NCBI GenBank assembly: GCA_024224155.1
Contig: JAAENP010000364.1
Coordinates: forward strand, 1 to 64,000
Direction of reading: 5' to 3'
DNA from: a bacterium
GTDB taxonomy: Bacteria; Acidobacteriota; Thermoanaerobaculia; Multivoradales; JAHEKO01
Length of the DNA stretch: 64,000 nt
Shown here: positions 57,701 through 64,000 of the stretch, one piece after another
Position numbering within the stretch: the stretch's first letter is position 1
Layout of the letters: each line of letters starts with the position of its first letter
Position numbers and translations under genes: made by a program
Notes under the pieces: model-generated
Told to the model about the DNA's origin: nothing
The model's input: the letters and a program-made list of their open reading frames with translations, nothing else
The model's database searches: none

Positions 57701-60700
57701 CTGGTCGCCGTCGCGCCGCGCGGCGACGACGATCGGCGCCACGCAGTCCTGCACCACCTCGACGATGGTGGCCGACGACGAGTTGCCGCTCGCGTCGGTC
57801 GCCAGCAGCGACAGGCGGTTGAGAACGTCGGGAACCAGGTCCACCCGCAGATCAAAGGCGCCGGAGGCGTCTACCGGGCCCTCGACGATGGCGGCGCCGC
57901 CGGTGACGCGGATCGTGGTCTCCGCCTCCGCGGTGCCGGTGAGATCGACGGCCAACGCGCACAGAAAGGGAGGCGGCACCGGGTCCACCACCGGTGGGTC
58001 GGGGGCGCCGGTGTCGGAGACCACGAAGACCAGGGTCTGGGGGTTGGCGAGCGCGTTGCCCGCCAGGTCGGTCAGGGCGCTGGTCAGGGTGAGCTCGAGG
58101 CCGGTGGCCGACGGCAGGGCGGCGTCCGGCGTGATCGTCAGCAGGTCCTCGGCGATCGTGCCCGTAGCGGTCAGTGGCGCACCGCTCTCGGTGGCCAGGG
58201 TCCAGTCGCCCGGCGCCGGCGGTGCCAGCTCCTCGGAGAAGGTCAGCCGGAAGTCCGAGCCGATGTCGACGGCCAGGGCGCCACCCGGCGGATCGGAGGC
58301 CAGGAACTCCGGCGGCGTCGTGTCCACGAGCACGATGCGGGTGCGGACGACGGCGTTGCCCAGCGAATCGACGGCGCGGGCGATGAGCCGGTTCTCGCCC
58401 TCGACCAGGGGCACGTCGGGGGCCGTGTAGAGGCCGGCGTCCACGCTGGCGGCGACGCCGTTGACCGTGACCACGATGCCGGGCTCGTCGTCGACCGTTC
58501 CCGTCACGTCCGTCACGTCGACGTTGAGCAGCGCTCCCTCCAGCGGCGAGGAGATGGTAATGACCGGCGCAGTACTGTCGCGGTTCAAGGTCACCGCGTC
58601 CTGGGCGCTGTTGCCCAGGCTGTCGAACGCCACCGCCACGAAGTCGTTCGCGCCCTCCACCATCGGCACGACGATCGACCAGTTGCCGCCCGCCAGGTTG
58701 GCGAGCTGCCCGTTGACCTCGACGCGGTCGAGATGCGGGTCGGCGGCGGTGCCGAGCAGCGTCACGGTGGGCGATGAGATCACCGTGCCGGCGGCCGGAT
58801 CGGTGATCATGACGGTCGGCGGCTGGGTGTCCACGACAACGGCGATCTCGTCCTGACCGCTGTTGCCGGCCAGGTCCACCGCCACCACGGTCAGGACGTT
58901 GCCGCCCTCCGCCAACGGCACGCCGCGCGCCAGGTAGCTGCTGCCGGTGACCGCCGCCTCGATGCCGTTGACGGCCACGGTGTTGAGATGCTGGTCCTCC
59001 GCGCTGCCCGAGACGTCCACGGTCACGCTGCCGAGGAGCGCTCCGTCGTCCGGCACCTGGATGCTGACCACCGGCGGCGTCGAGTCACGGATCACTGTGT
59101 GCGCCTGCTCGGCGCGGTTGCCGGCCAAGTCCTCGGCCACCAGCAGCCAGATGCGCTCGCCCTCGGCCAGGGCGAACGGCCCGGCGGTGAAGCTCTCACC
59201 GGCGAGCGGCACCGGCGCGCCGTCGATCGTCAGCGTGTCGGCCCCCTCCACCTGGCCGACGAGCGTTACCTCGGCTTCGGGCAGCAGGGTGCCGTCGGCG
59301 GGCTCGATCGAGATGAAGACCGGCGGCACCGTGTCGATCTCGAATCCGAGCGTGGTCGAGGCCGAGTTGCCGGCGGCGTCGGTGGCGAGCACCGCGAGCG
59401 TGTAGGCGCCGTCCACCGTGACCGCGGTGCCCGAGGTGAACGGCAGCCCGTTGAGCTGCGCGTCCACCGTCACGTCGGTCTCGTCCACGACCTCGATGAC
59501 CGGCGTCACCGAGCGGTTGAAGAGCGAGCCGTCGGCGAGCGGCACGCCGTCCTCGAGGACGGTGATCGCCGGCGGGATCGTGTCCACTACGAGACTGACC
59601 TGCGCACTCGCCGCGTTGCCGATGGTGTCCGTGGCGTTCACCACGATCGTGTTGAGGCCCTCGGCAAGGGCCAGCGCCGTGCGTACGTAGTCGATGCCGG
59701 CGACCGTGGCGGGGAGGCCGTTGACCAGGACCTCGGCGAGGTTCGGGTCGATCGCCGTGCCCGTGACGTCGACGGTCGCGACCGCGAGGATCGCGCCGTC
59801 CGCCGGCGCCGTGATGGTGAGCTCCGGCGGCTGGGTGTCCACCTCTAGCCGATGCGAGAGCTGGGCGCTGTTGCCGGCGGCGTCGGTCGCCTCCAGCAGG
59901 AAGGTGCGCTCGGTGCCGGTGATGGTGAACGGTCCGGCGGTGAAGCTCTCGCCGACCAGGGAGGCGGGGATCCCGTCCACCGTCAGCTCCGAGGCGCCGC
60001 GCACCTCGCCCTCCAGAATGACCTCGGTGACGCCGAGGATGGTGCCGTCGGGCGGGCGCACGTCGAGGAACTCCGGCGGCGTGAGGTCGATCTCGAAGCC
60101 GAGCGCGAGCGCGGCGGCGTTGCCTCCCTGGTCCACCGCGGTGATCGCCAGCGTGTAGACCCCCTCGGCGGTCATCGGTGTGCCGGAGACGAACGGCTGG
60201 CCGTCGAGGAGGACGTCGGTGGTCACCTCGGTGGCGTCCTCGACCTCGATCACCGGCACCACGGCCTGGTTGGTGAGCAGGCCGTCGGCGAGCGGCGCCC
60301 CCTGGTCGAGCACCGTGATGACCGGCGGGATGGTGTCCAGGATGACGGTCTTGTCGTCTTGGCCGGCGTTGCCCACCGTATCGGTTGCCACCGCCGTCAA
60401 GGTGTTCGAGCCCTCGACGAGGGCCACGCCGGCGAGGCTGAAGTTGGGCCCGGCGAGGCCGGCCGGAACGCCGTTGACCCGGACCTCGGCCAGGTGCAGG
60501 TCGACTGCGGTGCCGGCCACCGTGATCGGAGTGCCCCCCGCCACCGGCGCGGCTGGCTGCACGATGGTCACCACCGGCGGCGTCGTGTCGAGTTCCAGTG
60601 TGTGGAGCTGCTCCGCCCGGTTGCCTGCGCGATCGGTGGCGGCGAGCAGGAAGACCCGCTGCCCCTCGGCGAGGGTGAACGGCCCGGTCGAGAAGTCGAG

Positions 60701-63043
60701 GCCCGAGAGCGAGGCCGGGGCGCCGTCGACGGTCACTTCGAACGCCCCCTCCACCTGTCCCGTGAGGGTTACCTGCGGGGTTCCCAGCAACGAGCCGTCG
60801 GGCGGCAGGACGCTCAGGAACACCGGTGGCGTGAGGTCCACCGCGAAGCTGACCTGGGCGCTCGACGAGTTGCCGGCGGCGTCGGTGGCATTCACCGACA
60901 GCGTGTAGTCGCCCTCGGCGGCAACCGGCGTGCCCGAGACGTACGGCTGGCCGTTGAGCAGCGCCTCCGCCGTCACCGGCGTCGCGTCCTCCACCTCGAT
61001 CACCGGCACCACGGTGCGGTTGAAGAAAAAGCCGTCCGGGAACGGCGCGCCGCCCTCCAGGATGGTGATCACCGGCGGCACGTTGTCGAGAGTGAGCGGG
61101 TGCTCGAGCTGCGCGCTGTTGCCGGCCAGGTCGGTGGCCACGAGCAGGAACAGGTTGTCCCCCGGCGCTAGCGGCAGCGGGTCGGTGGTGAAGCTCTCGC
61201 CCACCAGGCTCGCGGGCTGTCCGTCCACGGTGAGCGTAGCGGCGCCGCTGACCTCGCCCTCGAGCACCACCTGGGAGTCCGCCAGGATGGTGCCGGCCGG
61301 CGGCCGCACGTCGATGAACACCGGCGGCGTGAGATCGATCTCGAAGCCGACAGCCGCGGCGCTCGAGTTGCCGGCGGCGTCGACCGCGGACACGGTCAGC
61401 GAGTAGGTTCCCTCGGCGGCCACCTGGCTCCCCGACGCGAACGGCACGCCATTGAGCTGAATCTCGGTGGTGACCGAGCTGGCATCGGTCACCTGCACCA
61501 CCGGCGTCAACGGTTGGTTGGTGCGCTGGCCGTCGGTCACGCCGCTGATGCTGATGGCCGGCGGGATCGTGTCCAGGGTCACCGCTCGCTGGGCCTGGCC
61601 CGCGTTGCCGACGACATCGGTGGCTTCCACCGAGATGGTGTTGACACCCTCGGTCAGTGTGACGCCGTCGAGCGAGTAACTCGAGCCGCTCAGCGCCGCC
61701 GGTGTGCCGTTGACCCGCACTTCTGCAAGGTGCAGATCGACCGCGGTTCCCGAAACGGTCGTGGTCGGGTTGTTGGTGATTCCGGCCGGCGGTTGCGCAA
61801 TCGTGACCACCGGCGGCGTCGTGTCGCGGACGATGGTGTGGGTCAGCTCGGCGACGTTGCCGGCCAGGTCCGCGGCGCTCAGCAGGAAGGTGTTGGAGCC
61901 CTCGACCAGGGCAACAGGACCGGCGCTGAAGTCGGTTCCGGCGAGGTTCGCGGGGACGCCGTCGACCGTGACCTCGTTCGCGCCCTCGACCACGCCGGTC
62001 AGAATCACCTGCGCCTGCCCGGTGATCGTTCCATCCGTCGGCGACACCGAGACGAACACCGGTGGCGTCAGGTCGATCTCGAAGCTGACGGTCTTCGTCG
62101 AGCTGTTGCCGTAGGCGTCGGTGGCGACCACCGCCAGGGTGTACACCCCGTCGGTCTCGACCGGCGTGCCGGAGACGAAGGGCGCGCCGTCGAGGGTGAC
62201 CATCGAGGTGAACGGCGAGTCATCGACGATCACGATGACCGGCACCACGGACTGGTTGGTCAGCAGGCCGTCGGGCAGCGGCGCGCCGCCGTCGAGAATT
62301 GCGATCACCGGTGGCGCGTTGTCGCGCAGGACGCCCAGGTCGTCCCAGTACTTGGCGCCAGGATCCTCGCCCCACAGGCCGATCCAGGGGCCGGCGCCCG
62401 GGAACGGCAGCGGGTTGGCGAGGTCGAGAGCGTCGATCACCCAGGTGTCGGGCTCCGGCTGGCCGTCGGCCCACACACGGGCCCGGATCCGCACGCCGTC
62501 GCTCTCGGCATGCGCGCGGAGGGCAAAGCGGTACCAGACGTTGGGCGCCATCGTCACGTCGGCTTCTACGTCACCCGAGAGCGGTCCGCCCCCCTGGGCG
62601 GTCAGGAGCACGCTGCCGTTGTCCGTTGTCTGCGCCAACCGATAGTAGGCATCGGGGTTCGGGTACCCGGAAAGCACCGTGACGCCCATGTGGGCGGTGT
62701 CCTTGGTGCGCAACATCCGCCCCTCGAAGCGGAACAGGTCGCCGACGCCGATCTCGAGGCTCCGGTAGTGTGTGAACGAGTCGGAGGCCCCCTTCTTGCC
62801 GAAGACGGTGTTGCCGCCGTCCACCGGATCGGGCCAGGTCTTGTAGAGGCCGGGGGCCCCGTTTTGCGGGTTGCCGGAGCTCGAGTCGAACCAGCCGGGT
62901 GGATTCGCCTCGGTGCCGTAGGACTCAAAATCGTCCGCGAAAACGCCGGTCTGCGCGACCGCCGGCGGCGGCACGAGCAGCGCCGCAGGCAGCCAGCAGA
63001 CCGCCGCCAAGAGCCAGAACAGGGATCGAAGTCTCGTCGTCAT
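45782..63043 (-). CDS. Giant Sec-exported Ig/LVIVD/Rhs protein with alpha/beta-hydrolase tip
   Basis: The protein has 5,753 residues. A signal peptide (LFWLLAAVCWLPAALLVPPPAVAQ) is followed by a LamG-like domain (about 33-245), some 16 tandem bacterial Ig-like domains (about 245-1580), an SbsA-type Ig domain, and a carboxypeptidase-regulatory-like domain near 1870. Further beta domains and LVIVD-like propeller repeats follow from about 3115. The YD-repeat/Rhs shell starts near 3828 (SVKSRGFDFLFRRTQRTQ). Between PFGER (near 5156) and HGFHGRPVD (near 5403) an Ig-like insert interrupts the Rhs core. The core ends with NRYYDPEIGRF and DPLGL; the tip (about 5462-5753) has GHSQG, the nucleophile elbow of lipases. 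Probably a contact-type toxin encapsulated by its Rhs shell. No PAAR or VgrG element is seen. Confidence 0.88.
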   Translation of the reverse strand: MTTRLRSLFWLLAAVCWLPAALLVPPPAVAQTGVFADDFESYGTEANPPGWFDSSSGNPQNGAPGLYKTWPDPVDGGNTVFGKKGASDSFTHYRSLEIGVGDLFRFEGRMLRTKDTAHMGVTVLSGYPNPDAYYRLAQTTDNGSVLLTAQGGGPLSGDVEADVTMAPNVWYRFALRAHAESDGVRIRARVWADGQPEPDTWVIDALDLANPLPFPGAGPWIGLWGEDPGAKYWDDLGVLRDNAPPVIAILDGGAPLPDGLLTNQSVVPVIVIVDDSPFTSMVTLDGAPFVSGTPVETDGVYTLAVVATDAYGNSSTKTVSFEIDLTPPVFVSVSPTDGTITGQAQVILTGVVEGANEVTVDGVPANLAGTDFSAGPVALVEGSNTFLLSAADLAGNVAELTHTIVRDTTPPVVTIAQPPAGITNNPTTTVSGTAVDLHLAEVRVNGTPAALSGSSYSLDGVTLTEGVNTISVEATDVVGNAGQAQRAVTLDTIPPAISISGVTDGQRTNQPLTPVVQVTDASSVTTEIQLNGVPFASGSQVAAEGTYSLTVSAVDAAGNSSAAAVGFEIDLTPPVFIDVRPPAGTILADSQVVLEGEVSGAATLTVDGQPASLVGESFTTDPLPLAPGDNLFLLVATDLAGNSAQLEHPLTLDNVPPVITILEGGAPFPDGFFFNRTVVPVIEVEDATPVTAEALLNGQPYVSGTPVAAEGDYTLSVNATDAAGNSSSAQVSFAVDLTPPVFLSVLPPDGSLLGTPQVTLTGQVEGAFEVTVDGAPASLSGLDFSTGPFTLAEGQRVFLLAATDRAGNRAEQLHTLELDTTPPVVTIVQPAAPVAGGTPITVAGTAVDLHLAEVRVNGVPAGLAGPNFSLAGVALVEGSNTLTAVATDTVGNAGQDDKTVILDTIPPVITVLDQGAPLADGLLTNQAVVPVIEVEDATEVTTDVLLDGQPFVSGTPMTAEGVYTLAITAVDQGGNAAALALGFEIDLTPPEFLDVRPPDGTILGVTEVILEGEVRGASELTVDGIPASLVGESFTAGPFTITGTERTFLLEATDAAGNSAQLSHRLEVDTQPPELTITAPADGAILAVATVDVTGTAIDPNLAEVLVNGLPATVAGIDYVRTALALAEGLNTIVVNATDTIGNAASAQVSLVVDTIPPAITVLEDGVPLADGSLFNRSVTPVIEVVDETDVTVDAQLNGLPFTSGTAVTVDGAYTLAVLATDAAGNSASTTLGFEIDTVPPVFISIEPADGTLLPEAEVTLVGQVEGADTLTIDGAPVPLAGESFTAGPFALAEGERIWLLVAEDLAGNRAEQAHTVIRDSTPPVVSIQVPDDGALLGSVTVDVSGSAEDQHLNTVAVNGIEAAVTGSSYLARGVPLAEGGNVLTVVAVDLAGNSGQDEIAVVVDTQPPTVMITDPAAGTVISSPTVTLLGTAADPHLDRVEVNGQLANLAGGNWSIVVPMVEGANDFVAVAFDSLGNSAQDAVTLNRDSTAPVITISSPLEGALLNVDVTDVTGTVDDEPGIVVTVNGVAASVDAGLYTAPDVPLVEGENRLIARAVDSLGNAVVRTRIVLVDTTPPEFLASDPPGGALAVDIGSDFRLTFSEELAPPAPGDWTLATESGAPLTATGTIAEDLLTITPDAALPSATGLELTLTSALTDLAGNALANPQTLVFVVSDTGAPDPPVVDPVPPPFLCALAVDLTGTAEAETTIRVTGGAAIVEGPVDASGAFDLRVDLVPDVLNRLSLLATDASGNSSSATIVEVVQDCVAPIVVAARRDGDQFIASFNEIVDPASVALPGAVTLSASTGALAGSVALVAGGVEAVFTPDAAPPAEALRFEVFRLVEDRAANPLAYPFSQIFGGAEGESFITGTVLDNSTGRPLAGAQVTVVATNGTPLPQPAPQQTTGADGRFSIPTSAGTHEVLVLRSDYTPVFRFATNQSQLGADLLDPRLTPVATSQTLGPGGGVYEDGSGLVLSFAAGALAANAPVATSPVQEQGLPALLPFGWTPRGAAWTDLGGEALLVPATLTLPVTAPEGTQLAFVTLDLATLQWRVARLLTVEDGAVTTTVETDGAFAAVEADAGALAPPPPVVGTVLGSSPTPTGQEVDAATLDFSPEVVLPSQRSLATVTYELGLDAASGLPLTLVIQEELQLLDGSVRSSAPYQADLVLYRAPDGSPRSEFLLQPSEAARLAPLTLGHEDVSVNRFVDESVRGNVLGPAGGSVTNAEGDRLDVPAGAFAEPTAVTVRRNPVADLPLPAPPEGQVDGVVTIESGGNTWTPSAALSLALDPAPTAGEYGVLLEVLELATGAAYRAVAALEPTASGWTTAAIDPLDLAWPGVTGDGTFVFVRHTQDVAYLRGAVFDVLSAPLAGALVSAAEVSWIQVTAGDGSYVLPVLLGAATVSAEDATSGNSVTVAAAPAVARERLDLDLTLVVVRPEVVSISPADGAIDVSAGIQPTVSFTEPVAPASLAAGIELVQEGVPVEVTFDTQGAVVTVLPAATLLPGTPTELRVGGGVTDLQGFALGTPVTTTFTTIEVLFNEDIDLTKVLLIEPDASGFATVIGEPGAIPFGTLVFVENITSLATTTSVEAGPDGDFLITIEASVSDRILLHVLIEGSNELVLELTPFRTADLKGAFVGTEGARFATADDLIVTVEEGTFDAPARVVVEPITIDVDTVPTAPGFTPTYAFSLDLGGAQANKGLRISVPAPVDALDGQYLLTRVVDTFFGPRWMMEDFGLLVAGRFTSEPEPPPATAAPATGAPAGVRAAGDGPSTGAVRKVSLERLRASTLSGLAALGPEAQGPQAAGPEPPDLPRHLLPGMHSPVGKRDYQFWLANDPLGWASLPLIPDAVYYSSSMVMATAIDAAVSRILGGNVSSIVMPSRLQQPFEVEARDLTTGFKLFEDVFDPPPGPGETVELPVDTTVADETPPLPVGGSPVRLIVLEVTPGMDELVTPDVMATFGGGTLEIEGLAGAVHSEVRVRVLALDPELDEDRFTTAMSDGSFTLSIPAEAGQRYLLALGARVATDETLLLEFSEALNEGLTGITVTAADGVDVDPRIDPLGTRETVRIMPNPGWLAGETYILKIESDLTDSAENEWGKELEIRFEVEESEVLDTYELGDARDVARLGSLLFVAGASQGLVILDASDPTDIKNLIPNDITFPLVFSASVRGVAVDPHGRVLMVGGGDRSPGQMLILDPLDLDPEAIAANPDDLDVRYAAFKGDTILSNYPGGFVANLPVGTPRRTAILSNDDREEWRLGEAPPGGVTISPDTPPEGVTEYEVTVTGSGASGGLPVTLKDLESGRWNRVDADEFGNYMVTLTVRVGTRLELLINRNTVAYVAVALAGVAAVDVNAFYNEPDDNPIKSDLVGFFTGEGAGINLCDEPINSLGLVLNVGVLLDQQNPNPLVIPSLIFQKGLEMLQSFPSSPGAMQHLTNRCITLDGTQQVVGLEVLQDFIFDLNDDGMLDENERSDYLVIGHARGGILIYDVHNRAAPFQVAQIRVPGSVNHIGVDRTNRRIFGAGYGGGLYVVDMNAPLSSELVDVNGDGTDDRILETVDLEGTTKSPMVVDPELGIVYVGGNSRGLTAVSFDKPLLTALARNEDGSLRRIDRLAPFGVPTTPDGRPSESGEEPPDLKGSFYVLASLPGFSGDEVKLDLEALGPGGLPMDGAGDPDLIPNLPPTSLTGDDGIVLRRLSDTNTDTGHQLYMSDEIAVLADLRATREYGRTEDEKDENLCPRCDQAMEEVSEDAVQILSGDTVRVSFPAGVRELLSGMYSESRLDSAELKLASVRWETSPAVRQEPTQNPSMGTGDVAAGTLLHSGECAMSAVDMSVKSRGFDFLFRRTQRTQTVGAGPCGPGCDFNYRQRLRELPNGDVEYYDGRGRRELFERNEESEELEPPPGRFAVLRRTANGFLMIDARRNLARFDRFGRLVSLADSTKEAEDTGNEMTFGYDLASRLTRVTDTLDRDYFLEYDDDGRLTKLRDFDEREVLYEYDDDGRLTDVRSPEVSTGGPSGRLTKTAAYEPVGGGDLATLLNTRDNIASYDDARGIEWLTLTYTDPDNDGRSDEVTSQTWGGHGLSVSYDFVSRITTVTDRRGNPWVYRHNDDGQMTSVADPITATTSYEYNDDGLATRMELPLGRVTEYAYDEGENPRRHGNVVRITVTEDGRGANGSSSVLVTTIEYDSVTNQPSMITDPRQALTSITRDSKGLARVISRPESSVTQIDYNEFGQPTKATNPNDNVTEFTYFDGGPSTGYLSRKVEDPGGLGLTTRYETDARGNVTEVTDPRGVRHTTEYNELDWRVSSTAAEIGSDDGPDAPMLGYTTVYGYDRNGNLETERLPFGETGASSTTNTYSYGVLNHLETTEREIGLGESTLETRTYDANFNLETVTDPELNVTRYTYDPRNLVDTVTRGFGSPEASTDTFVFNADRERTTVTDGRTHPWTTAYDGYGRAKRTTDPVGNYAVSRYDNNGNLTESQSYDAANTLLAEGGGVYDLLNRRTGFNQTLFGAGDPATEGPLSSTTVYDPASNVTATTDYESRTTSYRYDKAERLIETTDPAGNRMAYTLDANGNASLTQSIEKTADGAGEVTVPYTATYDALNRRVTSADVLGNTTRTSYDARSNVIRSRDPEDFLTTYASDGLHRLTKPDRTDGISGDDKYDKSSRFEEYKDANGNRTTYTYDALDRKETTTYQDGTSEVLAYDPASNVIQIADANGTTIGQVFDPANRMSSRSIIPGGAVEGVTTETYDYDGLYRTTRAVSGSVTTTFTYDSLSRMTSEGTRIGTGPLAMTKTVSYQHDKVGSATKIGYPSGHEVTQTFDPLDRPRVISTGTAGSPDPVAQAASYGYRGPDLIQTKALGNGVSGEMTFDSAKRMTGQSFLPGAAAGPDPVAALEEQIAWSPRYLKTATTRGDLGNRGFQMGYDGAGRVTEAAKLPDPAGSVLPNSASTPGFSADAAEAYQYQFDKAENLIAQTSVEDEIGEAESLPPSNRNRPTSINGLALAYDLNGNLTQKGKSRYFYDYRNRLVRVAREDLLGGPLEDVATYTYDALNRRVEREVGVRRSQTVWHRWKSIEEYRVETDPATSIETEELSAVRTFGLGLDEIVNQAVDVDGDGTLETETVPLYDSTGNLAASTGPDGRVVERYEFTPFGERTIFADATPPAVEQVRTEGSSLVLELTEAVDPDDLEEAVTAEALRLTDTAAAMNLPVTVTQPVEDGRQAQRRLVVDLGSVPASGDALELVIEPEALVDLFGNRPSADYVLAFSWPAADSVVEDLSDPRLVTVDYKDGGLRVQLSETPDPALAGAAITLDGQPTSWSLAANGYRLLGSDSVGNGTHTLEIATGPMDLAGKGVSETLTLDFHLASSLAGCPPDILCIFTDERRLYDTPKPGEVATSTVGNDHGFHGRPVDEETGLVYVRNRYYDPEIGRFITADPMGYVDGPSLYQYAGNSPFNASDPLGLESRSKYRPIVERGVQAMREHAEFCKANPLELDCQGLIAGSLIRRFGDDANAKRARVLDTIGTEANSALFVNGILNDSERATFYADETAKMLGRSVTPIWNPTRSGVEDILQTTFVNKLNLPDETTRLVVKTVRGRLGQLGANESLTLVGHSQGAAISTSSLSHLSEAERSRIDFISIGGASYTFPSGLRSTTAYINTRDIVPMGAGAGAPLVNDLAHANPNVTVHYSSFGRPFDFPNTHGVDDYRRHSAATSAAGPIGAEVNRVRGSLRGALSRWTSPWYWYNRLASSP
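58300..62330 (-). repeat. Tandem Ig-like domain array within the giant Rhs gene
   Basis: About 16 modules of 80-85 codons repeat. Most begin near TPPVxxI and end near AxDxAGNxA. Three module types recur in order: one with the FVSGTPV-type loop, one with a PPDGTIL-type start, and one with a LAEVRVNG-type strand. That gives a higher-order period of about 250 codons. DNA similarity between equivalent modules is strong, so the array probably grew by unequal recombination. Confidence 0.85.
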
Positions 63044-63050
63044 GCCGTCC

Positions 63051-64000
63051 TTATCCGAAGCCGGAGAAGTCGTCGTCCGGATCGAGAGGATCTGTGCCGA
63101 ACAGGACCTCGTCGCCGTCCCAGAGCCCGCCGTCGTCGGTGTCGGGGTCGTTGGGATCGGTCAGGTGAACGTTGACCTCGGCGGCGTCGTCGAGCTCGTC
63201 GGAGTCCGAATCCTGCTGCCGCGGGTTGGAGAAGTGAACCGTGACCTCGTCGCCGTCGCTCAAGGTGTCGGAGTCGGTGTCGGAGTCGGAGGGATCGGTG
63301 AAGGCGGCGTCCTCCTCGGCGTTGGTGAGGCCGTCGCCGTCGCCGTCGAGGACGCCGTCGCCGGCGTTCAGCGGATCGAGACCGAAAGCGACCTCGAAGC
63401 CGTCGCGGGCGCCGTCGCCGTCGCTGTCCGGGTTGGTGGGATCGGTGCCGAGGACCAGCTCCTCGGCATCTTGCGCGAAGTCGCCGTCGGTGTCCGCGCG
63501 CCGCGGGTCGGTGCCGTGGACGTCCACCTCGTCGCCGTCGGTGAGACCGTCGCCGTCGCTGTCGGAGCTTGTGGGATCGGTGCCGGCGGCCTCCTCTTCG
63601 ACGTTGGTCAGGCCGTCGCCGTCGAGGTCCAGCGCGCCGTCGCCCGCGTCCAGCGGGTCGAGCCCGAAGCGGTGCTCGAAGCCGTCCCCGGCGCCGTCCC
63701 CGTCGCTGTCGGGGTTGGCGGGATCGGTGCCCAAAAGGGCCTCCAGCCCGTCCGACAGACCGTCGCCGTCGAGATCGGGGTTGATCACCCGCAGCACGAC
63801 CTCCAGCTGGCCTCCACCGTCGTCCGCCCAGGCCACGAAGGTGCTGTGGTCGCGCACCGCGACCGCCGGCGCCGCCGCCAGGAACGGACCGCTTGCGGTG
63901 CGCCCGGACGTCAGCGGCTGCCGCGGCAGGACCTCGGTGCCCGCATCGTCCAGCGCGACGAAGAAGGCGTCGCCGCGCTCCCCGAACTGCAGGTCCTCGA
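63051..64000 (-). CDS. Thrombospondin type-3 repeat protein, C-terminal part (runs off the right edge)
   Basis: The frame is open to the window edge on the minus strand, so the true start lies beyond 64000. From about 63780 leftward it has repeated calcium-binding TSP3 motifs ([64 protein letters not shown]). The visible N-terminal part ([20 protein letters not shown]) looks like a beta-propeller or Ig-type domain. It ends seven bases before the Rhs start, so both are probably one operon and both act outside the cytoplasm. It may be a stalk or adhesion partner of the Rhs protein. Confidence 0.85.
   Translation of the reverse strand, partial: EDLQFGERGDAFFVALDDAGTEVLPRQPLTSGRTASGPFLAAAPAVAVRDHSTFVAWADDGGGQLEVVLRVINPDLDGDGLSDGLEALLGTDPANPDSDGDGAGDGFEHRFGLDPLDAGDGALDLDGDGLTNVEEEAAGTDPTSSDSDGDGLTDGDEVDVHGTDPRRADTDGDFAQDAEELVLGTDPTNPDSDGDGARDGFEVAFGLDPLNAGDGVLDGDGDGLTNAEEDAAFTDPSDSDTDSDTLSDGDEVTVHFSNPRQQDSDSDELDDAAEVNVHLTDPNDPDTDDGGLWDGDEVLFGTDPLDPDDDFSGFG

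Noticed and set aside
58300-62330. The tandem array as a CRISPR or satellite
   Set aside because: The period corresponds to 80-85 codon protein modules that are in frame and conserved as Ig-like domains.
45782-63043. Type VI secretion as the delivery route for the Rhs protein
   Set aside because: There is a Sec signal peptide and no PAAR, VgrG, EagR or other T6SS component in the window.

Overview
This 64 kb window is high-GC DNA from a Gram-negative bacterium. I favour Acidobacteriota, perhaps near Thermoanaerobaculia, because several family types common there occur together: a VWFA-related secreted protein with a degenerate metal site, an ECF sigma factor of the TIGR02999 type next to a TPR-bearing Ser/Thr kinase, kelch and BNR propeller proteins with Sec signals, and a giant Ig/YD-repeat protein. 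This placement is inference from gene content; no rRNA gene is present.

Layout. (1) 1-7.0 kb, minus strand: a protein quality-control block read tRNA-Leu(UAG), tig, clpP, clpX, lon, engB, rho (rho runs off the left edge). (2) 7.1-14.1 kb, plus strand: a kelch/FN3 propeller protein, a VWFA-related protein and its partner, a transmembrane Ser/Thr kinase and an overlapping zinc-ribbon/FHA protein. (3) 14.1-19.7 kb: a BNR propeller protein with an overlapping DUF4198-like partner, an HPt protein, a quinone-oxidoreductase-like MDR protein, an 82-residue protein and a membrane protein. (4) 19.5-25.4 kb: a scarred island bounded by two copies of a 250 bp direct repeat. It holds a 5'-truncated PfkB kinase, a frameshifted PAS-AraC regulator behind a structured leader, a GEMM-type (c-di-GMP-I-like) riboswitch candidate, and an intact subtilisin-like protease. 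(5) 25.3-34.7 kb: a BrnTA-like toxin-antitoxin pair, a HExxHxxGxxH metalloprotease operon, a trypsin-like protease fused to a propeller, and the ECF sigma factor/kinase pair. (6) 34.8-43.7 kb: an accessory zone with GMC oxidoreductase, GNAT, VapBC, an SGNH-like protein, secreted proteins, a tyrosine-recombinase remnant and four copies of a 57-120 bp interspersed repeat that can form a stem with apparent compensatory changes. (7) 43.6-64 kb, minus strand: a thrombospondin-type-3 protein, a 5,753-residue Sec-exported Ig/LVIVD/Rhs protein with an alpha/beta-hydrolase tip, its overlapping lipoprotein gene (probable immunity protein), and beyond that a decayed orphan Rhs tip with its own overlapping lipoprotein.

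How the parts fit. The most interesting system is region 7. A secreted Rhs giant carries a lipase-like C-terminal domain and is followed with a 4-base overlap by a lipoprotein. An orphan tip with a different, papain-like domain repeats the same arrangement (4-base overlap, lipoprotein) downstream. The two tips share a 29-base identical stretch of Rhs core DNA. This looks like tip replacement in a polymorphic toxin locus where both toxins would act in the periplasm. The partial-gene duplications and recombinase remnant show that the accessory regions have been repeatedly rearranged.
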